The notes below the pieces were generated by a model. That model did not search any database. It worked only from the letters and a program-made list of their open reading frames with translations, and was not told the origin of the DNA. From positions 434,001-498,000 of the forward strand of contig CAVVAH010000004.1 in the NCBI GenBank assembly GCA_963746175.1: a stretch of 64,000 nt of DNA. The letters run 5' to 3'. Below are positions 16,540 to 24,343 of this stretch, one piece after another; the stretch's first letter is position 1, and every line of letters starts with the position of its first letter. The stretch is from CAVVAH01 sp963746175 (GTDB lineage: Bacteria > Actinomycetota > Actinomycetes > JACCUZ01). A program made the position numbers and the translations under genes.

Positions 16540-16617
16540 AAGATCGTTTGCGACCTGGCTCCCCGACACGCCGGCGCTAGTCGCGGCGTGTCGGTGACGG
16601 AGGTCGCAAACGATCTT
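16540..16617. repeat. Large palindrome, copy 1 (shared with 52.2 kb)
   Basis: Outer arms of 17 bases are perfect (AAGATCGTTTGCGACCT at 16540-16556; complement at 16601-16617). Inner arms of 11 bases, CCGACACGCCG at 16563-16573 and 16584-16594, are also perfect. Together they form a long hairpin with one internal loop. The left half (34 bases, 16540-16573) is identical to the reverse complement of 52185-52218. Confidence 0.8.
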
Positions 16618-16762
16618 GATCGGCGGGTCAGCGGCCGACGGCGGGTGGTGGGCACCTGGCCGCCGCCCGTGTCCAGGCTGCTCTGACCTGCACGCTCACA
16701 CCGGCGGAACCCATCACCACGCCTGCAGCACCCACCACTCGCTCAGGCCTCCAGCAACCGTG

Positions 16763-16776
16763 TGAGGCAGGCCTCA
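16763..16776. promoter_or_regulatory. Candidate operator TGAGGC-AG-GCCTCA upstream of korA
   Basis: A perfect 6+6 inverted repeat with a two-base spacer, 29 bases upstream of the korA -10 box; a related CAGGCCTCC lies 20 bases further up. Placement fits an activator or repressor of korAB. No regulator can be named. Confidence 0.3.
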
Positions 16777-16804
16777 TCTCCCGCGGGGCGAACCTACGGA
16801 GTCG

Positions 16805-16810
16805 TAGGGT
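16805..16810 (+). promoter_or_regulatory. -10 box (TAGGGT) of korA, leaderless type
   Basis: TAGGGT ends exactly six bases before the korA GTG, placing the transcript start at the start codon. The G-rich bases between are too close to the GTG to act as a good ribosome site. Confidence 0.45.
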
Positions 16811-16816
16811 GGGAGC

Positions 16817-18709
16817 GTGGCCAAGGACGTCCTGCAGCTCGACCGGGTGATCATCCGGTTCGCCGGCGACTCCGGTGACGGGATGCAGCTGACCGGGGAC
16901 CGGTTCACGACCGAGACGGCGTCGTTCGGCAACGACCTGTCGACGCTGCCGGACTTCCCGGCGGAGATCCGGGCACCGGCGGGGACCCTGCCCGGGGTGT
17001 CGGCGTTCCAGCTGCACTTCGCCGACCACGACATCATGACCCCGGGCGACCGGCCGGACGTGCTGGTGGCCATGAACCCGGCGGCGCTCAAGGCCAACAT
17101 GGGCGACCTGGAGCGCGGCGCCGACATCATCGTGAACACCGACGAGTTCACCAAGCGCAACCTCGTCAAGGTCGGCTACGCGGCCAACCCGCTGGAGGAC
17201 GGCTCGCTCGAGGCCTATACCGTCCACGCGGTCGGCCTCACGTCGATGACGGTCGAGGCGCTCAAGGGCATCGACATCACCAAGAAGGAGGCCGAGCGGG
17301 CGAAGAACATGTTCGCCCTGGGCCTGCTGTCGTGGCTGTACAACCGGCCCACCGAGGGCACGGTGAAGTTCCTCGAGGCGAAGTTCGCGCGCAACCCGGA
17401 GATCCTCAAGGCCAACCTCACGGCGTTCCAGGCCGGCTGGTCGTTCGGGGAGACCACCGAGGACTTCGCGGTCTCCTACGAGGTCAAGCCGGCCCGGCTG
17501 CCCGGCGGCCGCTACCGCAACATCTCCGGCAACCTCGCGCTGTCCTACGGCCTGGTCGCCGCGTCGCAGCGCAGCGGGCTGCCGCTGTTCCTCGGGTCGT
17601 ACCCGATCACGCCGGCCTCCGACGTGCTGCACGAGCTGTCCAAGCACAAGCGGTTCGGGGTGCGCACCTTCCAGGCGGAGGACGAGATCGCCGCGGTCGG
17701 TGCGGCGCTGGGCGCGGCGTACGCCGGGTCGCTGGCGGTGACCTCGACCTCCGGCCCCGGTCTGGCGCTCAAGGCCGAGACGATCGGGCTCGCGGTGTCC
17801 CTCGAGCTGCCGCTGATCGTCATCGACGTGCAGCGCGCCGGCCCCTCGACGGGGATGCCGACCAAGACCGAGCAGGCCGACCTGCTGCAGGCGATGTTCG
17901 GCCGCAACGGTGAGGCGCCGGTGCCGATCGTGGCGCCGCGGTCGCCCGCCGACTGCTTCGACACCGCACTGGAGGCGGCGCGGATCGCCACGACGTACCG
18001 CGTGCCGGTGATCCTGCTCTCCGACGGCTACCTGGCCAACGGCTCCGAGCCGTGGCGGATCCCCGAGGTCGGCGACCTGCCGGACCTGCGGGTCGAGTTC
18101 GCGACCGAGACCAACGCCGAGGAGGACGACGGGAAGGGCGGCCGGCGCGCCGTCTACCACCCCTACGTGCGCGACCCGGAGACGCTCGCGCGGCCGTGGG
18201 CGGTGCCGGGCACCGCGGGGCTGGAGCACCGGATCGGCGGCATCGAGAAGGCCGACCGCACCGGCAACATCTCCTACGACCCGGCCAACCACGACTTCAT
18301 GGTCCGCACCCGGCAGGCGAAGGTCGACGCGGTCGCCAAGACCATCCCGCCGCTGGACGTCGAGGACCCCAGCGGCCGCGCGCGGGTCCTGGTGCTCGGC
18401 TGGGGGTCCACGTACGGCCCGATCGGCGCGGCCTGCCGGCTCGTGCGCGCTGACGGCGTCGAGGTCGCCCAGGCGCACCTGCGGCACCTCAACCCGTTCC
18501 CGGCCGACCTCGGCGACGTGCTCGCGAGCTACGACAAGGTGCTGGTGCCGGAGATGAACCTCGGCTACGGCTACGGCGGGCAGCTCACGATGCTGCTGCG
18601 CGCGAAGTACCTGGTCGACGCCATCGGCTACACCCAGGTCCGCGGCCTGCCGTTCAAGGCCCAGGAGCTGGCGAACGTGATCGTCGGAGTGAGCGAGGAC
18701 CTGCGGTGA
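16817..18709 (+). CDS. korA: 2-oxoacid:ferredoxin oxidoreductase, alpha subunit (gamma-alpha fusion)
   Basis: 630 residues. The N-terminal gamma domain (about 8-190: VIIRFAGDSGDGMQLTGDRF) is fused to the alpha (pyrimidine-binding) domain from about 205 (GSYPITPASDVLHELSKH, FQAEDEIAAVGAALGAAYAG, TSTSGPGLALKAETIGLAV), as usual in actinobacterial KorA. With KorB it oxidatively decarboxylates a 2-oxoacid, most likely 2-oxoglutarate, with CoA, and reduces ferredoxin. Overlaps korB by four bases. Head-to-head with a complex I cluster that lacks the NADH module, which suggests that its ferredoxin feeds that complex. The substrate assignment rests on family knowledge only. Confidence 0.93.
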   Translation: MAKDVLQLDRVIIRFAGDSGDGMQLTGDRFTTETASFGNDLSTLPDFPAEIRAPAGTLPGVSAFQLHFADHDIMTPGDRPDVLVAMNPAALKANMGDLERGADIIVNTDEFTKRNLVKVGYAANPLEDGSLEAYTVHAVGLTSMTVEALKGIDITKKEAERAKNMFALGLLSWLYNRPTEGTVKFLEAKFARNPEILKANLTAFQAGWSFGETTEDFAVSYEVKPARLPGGRYRNISGNLALSYGLVAASQRSGLPLFLGSYPITPASDVLHELSKHKRFGVRTFQAEDEIAAVGAALGAAYAGSLAVTSTSGPGLALKAETIGLAVSLELPLIVIDVQRAGPSTGMPTKTEQADLLQAMFGRNGEAPVPIVAPRSPADCFDTALEAARIATTYRVPVILLSDGYLANGSEPWRIPEVGDLPDLRVEFATETNAEEDDGKGGRRAVYHPYVRDPETLARPWAVPGTAGLEHRIGGIEKADRTGNISYDPANHDFMVRTRQAKVDAVAKTIPPLDVEDPSGRARVLVLGWGSTYGPIGAACRLVRADGVEVAQAHLRHLNPFPADLGDVLASYDKVLVPEMNLGYGYGGQLTMLLRAKYLVDAIGYTQVRGLPFKAQELANVIVGVSEDLR

Positions 18710-19812
18710 CCGACCACGCTGACCACGCGGACCAGCCGGCCAACGGTGCCGCCGCACCGGCGGGCTACCGGTCGCTGGACCTGGTGCCGAAGGCCCGCGG
18801 CCCCCAGTCGGCCAAGGACTTCAAGACCGACCAGGAGGTCCGCTGGTGCCCGGGCTGCGGCGACTACGCGATCCTCGCCGCGGTGCAGTCGTTCATGCCC
18901 GAGCTCGGGCTGGCGCGGGAGAACATCGTCTTCGTCTCGGGCATCGGCTGCTCGTCGCGCTTCCCGTACTACATGGACACCTTCGGGATGCACTCCATCC
19001 ACGGCCGGGCTCCCGCGATCGCCACCGGCGTCGCCGCGTCGCGGCCGGACCTGTCGGTGTGGGTGGTCACGGGTGACGGCGACGCGCTGTCGATCGGCGG
19101 CAACCACCTGATCCATGCGCTGCGCCGCAACGTCAACCTCAAGATCCTGCTGTTCAACAACCGGATCTACGGCCTGACCAAGGGCCAGTACTCCCCCACG
19201 TCCGAGCTCGGGAAGATCACCAAGTCGACGCCGCTCGGCTCGCTCGACGCGCCCTTCAACCCGGTGTCGCTCGCGCTCGGCGCCGAGGCGACGTTCGTGG
19301 CCCGGTCCGTCGACTCCGACCGCAAGCACCTCACCTCGGTGCTGCGCGCCGCGGCAGCCCACAAGGGCACGGCGCTGGTCGAGATCTACCAGAACTGCAA
19401 CATCTTCAACGACGAGGCGTTCGAGCCGCTCAAGGACCCCGAGACCCGCGACGACTTCACCATCCGCCTCGAGCACGGCCAGCCGATCCGCTGGGGCCGC
19501 GACGGCGAGCACGGCGTCGTCCGGTCCCCCGACTCCTCGCTCAAGGTCGTCGAGGTCGCCGACGTCGACGAGTCCGAGGTCGTCGTCCACGACGCCCACG
19601 CCGATGATCCGTCGCACGCGTTCGACCTCTCCCGGCTGGCCGAGCTGTCGCTGGCCCGCACCCCGATCGGCGTCTTCCGCGACGTCGACCGCCCCGTCTA
19701 CGACGAGATGATGGCCGACCAGCTCGTCCGCGCCGCGGAGACCCAGGGCGGCGCGGACCCAGATGCCCTGGGGTCGCTGCTCACCGGCAGCGACACCTGG
19801 ACCGTCAGCTGA
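18706..19812 (+). CDS. korB: 2-oxoacid:ferredoxin oxidoreductase, beta subunit
   Basis: 368 residues. Carries the thiamine diphosphate site (GDGDALSIGGNHLIHALRRN with following NN) and four Cys positioned to bind the [4Fe-4S] cluster: two in WCPGCGDY, one in GIGCSSRF and one in YQNCNIFND. HSIHGRAPAIATGVAASRPDL is typical of 2-oxoglutarate-type beta subunits. GTG at 18706 overlaps the korA stop (GTGA), so the subunits are co-translated. The oxygen-tolerant two-subunit form is common in aerobic actinobacteria. Confidence 0.94.
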   Translation: MTDHADHADQPANGAAAPAGYRSLDLVPKARGPQSAKDFKTDQEVRWCPGCGDYAILAAVQSFMPELGLARENIVFVSGIGCSSRFPYYMDTFGMHSIHGRAPAIATGVAASRPDLSVWVVTGDGDALSIGGNHLIHALRRNVNLKILLFNNRIYGLTKGQYSPTSELGKITKSTPLGSLDAPFNPVSLALGAEATFVARSVDSDRKHLTSVLRAAAAHKGTALVEIYQNCNIFNDEAFEPLKDPETRDDFTIRLEHGQPIRWGRDGEHGVVRSPDSSLKVVEVADVDESEVVVHDAHADDPSHAFDLSRLAELSLARTPIGVFRDVDRPVYDEMMADQLVRAAETQGGADPDALGSLLTGSDTWTVS

Positions 19813-19846
19813 GACAGCAGTCAACTGCCTGGACACTCCTGTCGGC

Positions 19847-19863
19847 AGGGACGTACCGTCCCT
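19847..19863. promoter_or_regulatory. Inverted repeat AGGGACG-TAC-CGTCCCT over the rarD promoter
   Basis: Perfect 7+7 arms with a three-base centre. It contains TACCGT (19854-19859), a TANNNT box seven bases before the rarD GTG, so a bound protein would block a leaderless promoter. It could also form a short hairpin ending the korAB transcript. Confidence 0.35.
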
Positions 19864-19866
19864 CGG

Positions 19867-20799
19867 GTGACGGACCTGCGGCGCGGTACGGCGTTCGGCG
19901 CCGCGGCGTACCTGATCTGGGGGCTCTTCCCGCTCTACTTCCCGCTGCTCGAGCCGGCCGGCGCGGTGGAGATCATGTCGCACCGGATCGTCTGGTCGCT
20001 CGTCGTGGTGGCCGGCCTCCTCGCGGTCACCCGGAGCTGGGCCTGGGTGCGCCCGCTGCTGTCCGATCGCCGGACCCTGGCGGCGATGACGGTCGCCGCG
20101 GTGCTCATCGCGGCCAACTGGGCTCTCTACATCTGGGCGGTCAACTCCGAGCACGTCGTCGAGACCTCGCTCGGCTACTTCATCACGCCGGTGGTGCTCG
20201 TGCTGATCGGTGTCGTCGTGCTGCACGAGCGGCTGCGTCCGGTGCAGTGGGCGGCCATCGGGCTCGGGACCCTGGCCGTGGTGGTGCTCACGGTCGACTA
20301 CGGCCGGCCGCCGTGGATCGCGCTCGGTCTGGCCGGGTCGTTCGCGACGTACGGACTGATCAAGAAGCGGGTCGGTGTCACGGTCGGTGCCGTGCAGTCC
20401 CTCACGGTCGAGACCGCCGTGCTCGTGCTGCCGGCGCTCGCCTACCTGCTGACCCTCGAGAGCCGTGGCGACGGGCACTTCGGTCACGTCGGCGTCGGGC
20501 ACAGCCTGCTGCTGGCCAGCGCCGGGGTGGCGACCGCGGTGCCACTGCTCCTGTTCGCGTCGGCCGCGCGTCGGGTGCCGCTGTCGACCCTGGGGCTGCT
20601 GCAGTACCTCGCGCCGGTGCTCCAGTTCCTCATCGGAGTCCTGGTCTACGACGAGCCGATGCCGGCGTCGCGGCTGGTGGGGTTCGCACTCGTCTGGGTG
20701 GCCCTCGTCGTGCTGTCGGTGGACGGCGTGCGCAACGCCGGCCGCAACCGCCGCGCGGCGCGGGCCGAGCTCGTCTCGACCGAGCCGGCCCGCGCCTGA
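19867..20799 (+). CDS. rarD: RarD/EamA-family membrane transporter
   Basis: 310 residues with about ten membrane helices in two EamA halves. RarD features: GTAFGAAAYLIWGLFPLYFPLLEPAGAVEIMSHRIVWS at the N-terminus, NWALYIWAVNSEHVVETSLGYFITPV in the middle and SAARRVPLSTLGLLQYLAPVLQFLIGVLVYDEPM near the end. RarD proteins are predicted drug/metabolite exporters with no firmly known substrate. GTG at 19867 lacks a ribosome site and is probably leaderless. Confidence 0.9.
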   Translation: MTDLRRGTAFGAAAYLIWGLFPLYFPLLEPAGAVEIMSHRIVWSLVVVAGLLAVTRSWAWVRPLLSDRRTLAAMTVAAVLIAANWALYIWAVNSEHVVETSLGYFITPVVLVLIGVVVLHERLRPVQWAAIGLGTLAVVVLTVDYGRPPWIALGLAGSFATYGLIKKRVGVTVGAVQSLTVETAVLVLPALAYLLTLESRGDGHFGHVGVGHSLLLASAGVATAVPLLLFASAARRVPLSTLGLLQYLAPVLQFLIGVLVYDEPMPASRLVGFALVWVALVVLSVDGVRNAGRNRRAARAELVSTEPARA

Positions 20800-20805
20800 C
20801 GGGAG

Positions 20806-21129
20806 CTACATCGGGGCGAGCTCGAAGACCTCGACGGCGAAGCGGCCCTTGCCCTCGGTGAGGAACGGGTGCTTCTCGGTCAGCGCGACCGCGGCGGCCA
20901 GGCTGTCGGCCTCGACGATCGAGTAGCCGTTGAGGTCGCCGGCGTCGCGGGTCTTGCCGTCGTCAGCGATCGCGGTCCGCGCGCCGAACGGGTTGCCGAC
21001 GGCGACGATCGCGGGGCCGGCGGCCTCCATCCAGGTGTTCCAGGCCGCCATGACCTCGGCACCCTGCTCGGGCGTGAAGTCCTCCATCGGTGTCGCCGGA
21101 CCGCGGTACAGGTAGATGAACTGGCTCAT
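20806..21129 (-). CDS. YCII-related (DGPF-domain) small protein
   Basis: 107 residues starting MSQFIYLYRGP, with the ferredoxin-like YCII fold suggested by GYSIVEADSLAAAVALTEKHPFL and FAVEVFELAPM. Family members are small homodimeric enzymes or sigma-factor-associated proteins of unclear chemistry; the His-Pro of KHPFL is the usual conserved pocket residue. ATG at 21129 has an AGGAG ribosome site. Convergent with rarD, six bases apart. Confidence 0.82.
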   Translation of the reverse strand: MSQFIYLYRGPATPMEDFTPEQGAEVMAAWNTWMEAAGPAIVAVGNPFGARTAIADDGKTRDAGDLNGYSIVEADSLAAAVALTEKHPFLTEGKGRFAVEVFELAPM

Positions 21130-21232
21130 GTCGGCCGTCTCCTCAGGGGTAGGAGGCCCGTCCGCCGCCCGGTGCGGCGTCTCCGTCGTCCTCCGACCTT
21201 CCGACGAACGGCAGCCCCGCGGATCGACAGCG

Positions 21233-22270
21233 TCAGCCGACCAGGGCGTCGAGTGCGGCATCCACATCGGCCTCGGTCGAGTAGAGGTGGAACGACGCCC
21301 GCAGCGCACCTGCGCGCACGGCGGCACGGATCCCCGCCCGCTCCAGCCTCTCGGTGGCACCTTCCACGGTCGTCGAGACGATCGCCGTGCCACCCGGCGG
21401 GAGACCGAGCCCGGCGCGGAACCGGTCCGCCAGCGCCACGTCGTACGCGTGGATCTGCTCGACCCCGATCTGCTCCACCAGCTCGAGCGCCGGCGCTGTC
21501 CCGACCCAGCTGAACCAGGCGGGGCTCACGTCGAACCGGCGGGCGTCGGTGGCCAGCCGCAACGGCGGGCCGTAGTACGACGTGTGCACGTCGGCACCGG
21601 CGTACCACCCGGCGTTCAGGGGCCGGAGCCGGTCCCGCATCCGGTCCGACAGCGCCAGGAACGCCGAGCCCCGCGGCGACATCAGCCACTTGTACGCCGA
21701 GCAGGCGAACGCGTCGACCTCGCTCGCGTCGGTCGGCAGCCACCCGACGGCCTGGCTGCCGTCGACCACCACCAGCGCGTCGACGGCGCGAGCGGCGGCC
21801 ACCAGGTCGGCCAGCCGGGCGACCTCGCCCGTCGAGGACTGCACGAGGCTGACCGCGACGACCGTCGTCCCCGGCGTGATGGCATCGAGCAGCCGGTCGG
21901 TGGGGACGGTGACCACCTCGACGCCGCGGTCCTGGTGCACCAGCCACGGGAACAGGTTCGAGGTGAACTCGACCTCGGGGACGACGACCCGCGACCCGTC
22001 GGGCAGCGCCGCAGCGACGAGCCCGAGCAGCTCCGAGACCGTCCCGCCGATCGCGACCTTGGTCGGGTCGACGTGCACCAGCCGGGCGAACGCGGCCCGG
22101 GCCCGCTCGCTCGACTCGCCCCAGGGCTCCCAGCTGTCGCTGCCCCGCCGCCAGGTCTCCAGCGCGCGCTGCAGCTCGTCCCAGGCCGGCCGCGGCGGCA
22201 GGCCGTAGCTGGCGGTGTTCAGCCACCCGGGCTGCGGGTCCCAGAGCGGACGTGCCTCGGCGAGCTGCAT
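21233..22270 (-). CDS. Class V aminotransferase (cysteine desulfurase/selenocysteine lyase-like)
   Basis: 345 residues, fold type I PLP enzyme. VSLVQSSTGEVADL-like and VVDGSQAVGWLPTD carry the His/Asp region, and SAYKWLMSPRGSAFLALS holds the PLP-binding Lys (AYKWL). It lacks a clear catalytic Cys loop of the IscS/SufS type and has no Fe-S assembly neighbours, so an amino acid or kynureninase-like role is as likely as desulfuration. Starts at ATG 22270. Single gene between the YCII gene and the LLM fusion on the same strand. Confidence 0.82.
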   Translation of the reverse strand: MQLAEARPLWDPQPGWLNTASYGLPPRPAWDELQRALETWRRGSDSWEPWGESSERARAAFARLVHVDPTKVAIGGTVSELLGLVAAALPDGSRVVVPEVEFTSNLFPWLVHQDRGVEVVTVPTDRLLDAITPGTTVVAVSLVQSSTGEVARLADLVAAARAVDALVVVDGSQAVGWLPTDASEVDAFACSAYKWLMSPRGSAFLALSDRMRDRLRPLNAGWYAGADVHTSYYGPPLRLATDARRFDVSPAWFSWVGTAPALELVEQIGVEQIHAYDVALADRFRAGLGLPPGGTAIVSTTVEGATERLERAGIRAAVRAGALRASFHLYSTEADVDAALDALVG

Positions 22271-22313
22271 GCCTCGATCCTGCCCTGAGCGACCACCACC
22301 CGGGGTCGCTGCC

Positions 22314-23813
22314 TCAGCGGAAGGCGGCGACGACGTCGGCCATCCGGTCGAGCGAGGTCGGGTCGGCGAGGTCGGGCAGCCGGACCATCACCTCCGCCAC
22401 CCCGGCCTCGGCGAGCTCGCGGAACCGGCCGACCTGGTCGGCGACCGTACCGGCGTTGACCGACACCGCATAGGTGTCGGCGCTGCGGCGACGGGGTCGA
22501 CGGGCCTCGACGAGCTCCGCGACGTGGCGGTCGTCCCGGCCCACGAGGACGGTCGACAGGTGCGTCAGCTCGACCTCGGCCGGGTCTCGGCCGACGTCGG
22601 CGCAGTGCGCGCGCAGCACCTCGCCCTTCCGGCGCACGACGTCGAGACCGCCGAGGACGTTGGCCGCGTCGGCGTACTGGGCCGCGAGCCGGAGGGTGCG
22701 CCGTTCGCCGCCGCCCCCGAGGACGATCGGCACGTGCTGCTGGAGCGGGCGCGGGTAGCAGAGCGTCTCCGTGACGTCGAGCACCCGGCCGCGGAACGGC
22801 TTGCTGCCGGGTCCCCACATCACGGGCAGCAGCTGCAGGGCGTCCTCGAGCAGCGCGTAGCGGTCGCGGGTCGGCGGGAAGTCCCAGCCGTACGCCCGGT
22901 GCTCCTCGGCGTGCCAGCCGAGCCCGACCCCGCACACAGAGCGGCCACCGCTCAGCACGTCGAGCGTGGCGACGATCTTCGCCAGGTGGGCGACGTTGCG
23001 GTAGGTGATCCCGGTGACCAGCGTCCCGAGCCGGACCCGTTCGGTGCAGGCCGCGAGGTACGCCAGCGTCGTCCAGCTCTCCAGCATGTCGTCGAACGGC
23101 CGGCCGACCTGCGGGATCTGCCGGAAGTGGTCCATGACGTAGACCGCGTCGAAGCCGGCAGCCTCCGCGGCGGCGGCCACCTCGCGCAGCCAGTCGCGGC
23201 TGCCCGCCGCGCCACCGGGTGCGACGAACTCACCGAGGTGCAGGCCGAAGCGCAGCCCGGTCGGGCGCTCGGCCTGCCGGCGTACGGCCGCGGCAGCTCG
23301 CGCGAACGGGGCGGCGACGACCCGCACCGGGTCCGGCCGGAGCACCTGGTCGAACCCCTCCTCCGCCAGACCGTCCCGCACGGCGGGCCAGGCCTTGAGC
23401 TGGGCGGCCAGCACGTCAGCCGGGATGCGTTTCGCCCGGGCGCGGTTGCGCTCGCGACACTCCGCGGGCGGGGTGTCGAAGGCGACGGCGACCACCGGCA
23501 TGCCGTGTGCGCGCGCGAGGTCCCGCCACGCCGTACGCCGGTCCCGGTCCAGGCCGAGGGTGTCGACCACGGTCGTCAGCCGGCGTCCGACGCGCAGCCG
23601 GACGATGTCGTCGAGCAGCGCGAACGCGTCGGTGCTGGCGGTGACGTCGTCCTCGCCGGCCCCTACGACCGCGCGCAGCCGGTCGCTGGACACGACGGCG
23701 TCCGGGGCGAAGTGCTCCGCGGCCCAGCTGGACTTGCCCGCCGCGCCCGGCCCGACGAGGACCACCAGGCACGGAGCAGGCAGCTGCACCGCCTCCGGAC
23801 CGGTCGACGCCAC
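22314..23813 (-). CDS. P-loop kinase-like domain fused to an F420/LLM-type (luciferase-like) oxidoreductase
   Basis: 499 residues, two domains. Residues about 10-185 form an AAA/zeta-toxin or polynucleotide-kinase-like P-loop NTPase: Walker A VGPGAAGKSSWA, SSDRLRAVVG, then VVDTLGLDRDRRTAWRDLAR. Residues about 190-499 are a luciferase-like monooxygenase barrel: FGLHLGEFVAPGG, GFDAVYVMDHFRQIPQVG, RVRLGTLVTGITYRNVAHLAKIVATLD, GVGLGWHAEEHRAYGWDFP. LLM enzymes of this group commonly use coenzyme F420. GTG at 23813 is nine bases after the osmC-like stop, suggesting one operon. The substrate is unknown; the fusion makes an ATP-consuming activation followed by redox chemistry conceivable. Confidence 0.82.
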   Translation of the reverse strand: MASTGPEAVQLPAPCLVVLVGPGAAGKSSWAAEHFAPDAVVSSDRLRAVVGAGEDDVTASTDAFALLDDIVRLRVGRRLTTVVDTLGLDRDRRTAWRDLARAHGMPVVAVAFDTPPAECRERNRARAKRIPADVLAAQLKAWPAVRDGLAEEGFDQVLRPDPVRVVAAPFARAAAAVRRQAERPTGLRFGLHLGEFVAPGGAAGSRDWLREVAAAAEAAGFDAVYVMDHFRQIPQVGRPFDDMLESWTTLAYLAACTERVRLGTLVTGITYRNVAHLAKIVATLDVLSGGRSVCGVGLGWHAEEHRAYGWDFPPTRDRYALLEDALQLLPVMWGPGSKPFRGRVLDVTETLCYPRPLQQHVPIVLGGGGERRTLRLAAQYADAANVLGGLDVVRRKGEVLRAHCADVGRDPAEVELTHLSTVLVGRDDRHVAELVEARRPRRRSADTYAVSVNAGTVADQVGRFRELAEAGVAEVMVRLPDLADPTSLDRMADVVAAFR

Positions 23814-23822
23814 GACGCGCCG

Positions 23823-24251
23823 TCAGCCCGCATCGATACGGGTCGCGACGGGGGTGCCGAGCTCGACGGTCCGCCCGACCGTGCAGAGCCGGTCGTGCGA
23901 ACGCTGCACGGCGTCGGGCAGCACCGTCCGCGCCGCATCGCCGAGCTCGCCGGGCGGGAACTCGACGCGAAAGGTCACGGCCAGGTTCGTCAGCCGGTTG
24001 CCGCTCTCGTCGCGGACCTTGTCGGCCTCGACCTGGACCTCGAAGGCCAGCGGTTCGGCCCGCCGCGACGTGAGGGCGTCGACGTCGGCGGCCGTGCAGC
24101 TGCCGAGGGCGACCAGGAGCAGCTCGCTCGGGGTGAATCCCTCGCCGTCGCCGGTGCCCACCGCCAGCCGGCCGCCGCGCAGGTTGGTGGCGTGCAGGAC
24201 ACCGTGCGGGCCACGGGCGACGGTCACGGTGCGGTAGGTGGTGGCAGCCAT
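23823..24251 (-). CDS. OsmC/Ohr-family protein
   Basis: 142 residues with the two redox Cys of the family in ALGSCTAADVDAL and HDRLCTVGRTVEL. OsmC-like enzymes reduce organic hydroperoxides using lipoyl or mycothiol-type thiols. VARGPHGVLHATNLRGGRLAVGTGDGEGFTPSELLLVALGSC is the normal N-terminal half. ATG at 24251 follows no obvious ribosome site. First gene of a probable two-gene unit with the P-loop/LLM fusion; divergent from the rsbQ-like gene. Confidence 0.88.
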   Translation of the reverse strand: MAATTYRTVTVARGPHGVLHATNLRGGRLAVGTGDGEGFTPSELLLVALGSCTAADVDALTSRRAEPLAFEVQVEADKVRDESGNRLTNLAVTFRVEFPPGELGDAARTVLPDAVQRSHDRLCTVGRTVELGTPVATRIDAG

Positions 24252-24331
24252 GCGCGCGAGGCTGCCAGACCAGGGCCGGGTCCGCGAGTGCCCACCCGCC
24301 ACGTCCGCCACGGCCCCCCGCGGCCGACGTC

Positions 24332-24337
24332 TACACT
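24332..24337 (+). promoter_or_regulatory. -10 box (TACACT) of the rsbQ-like gene, leaderless type
   Basis: TACACT ends six bases before the GTG at 24344, the same geometry as at yajQ, korA and the first ABC ATPase. No ribosome site is present. Confidence 0.45.
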
Positions 24338-24343
24338 CCGCAG

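Larger units (their letters stand above)
16356..16816. other. 461-base divergent intergenic region nuoA2/korA
   Basis: No gene was found. From left to right it holds the nuoA2 ribosome site and possible -10 (TAGGCT read on the minus strand, about 16382-16387), a 38-base repeat module shared with 32.5 kb (16458-16495), a second partial copy of that module (around 16516-16532), a large palindrome shared with 52.2 kb (16540-16617), a small inverted repeat (16763-16776) and the korA -10 box (16805-16810). Both transcription units must read outward from here. Confidence 0.7.

Noticed and set aside
16510..16620. Palindrome at 16.6 kb as a transcription terminator
   Set aside because: It lies between divergent start sites, where no transcript from the flanking genes should end, and has no T-run.
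16628..18757. 709-codon minus frame opposite korA
   Set aside because: Shadow; includes no domain and crosses the intergenic repeats.
21130..21232. Possible small gene between YCII and aminotransferase genes
   Set aside because: Only 103 bases; no frame with a start, ribosome site and plausible composition.
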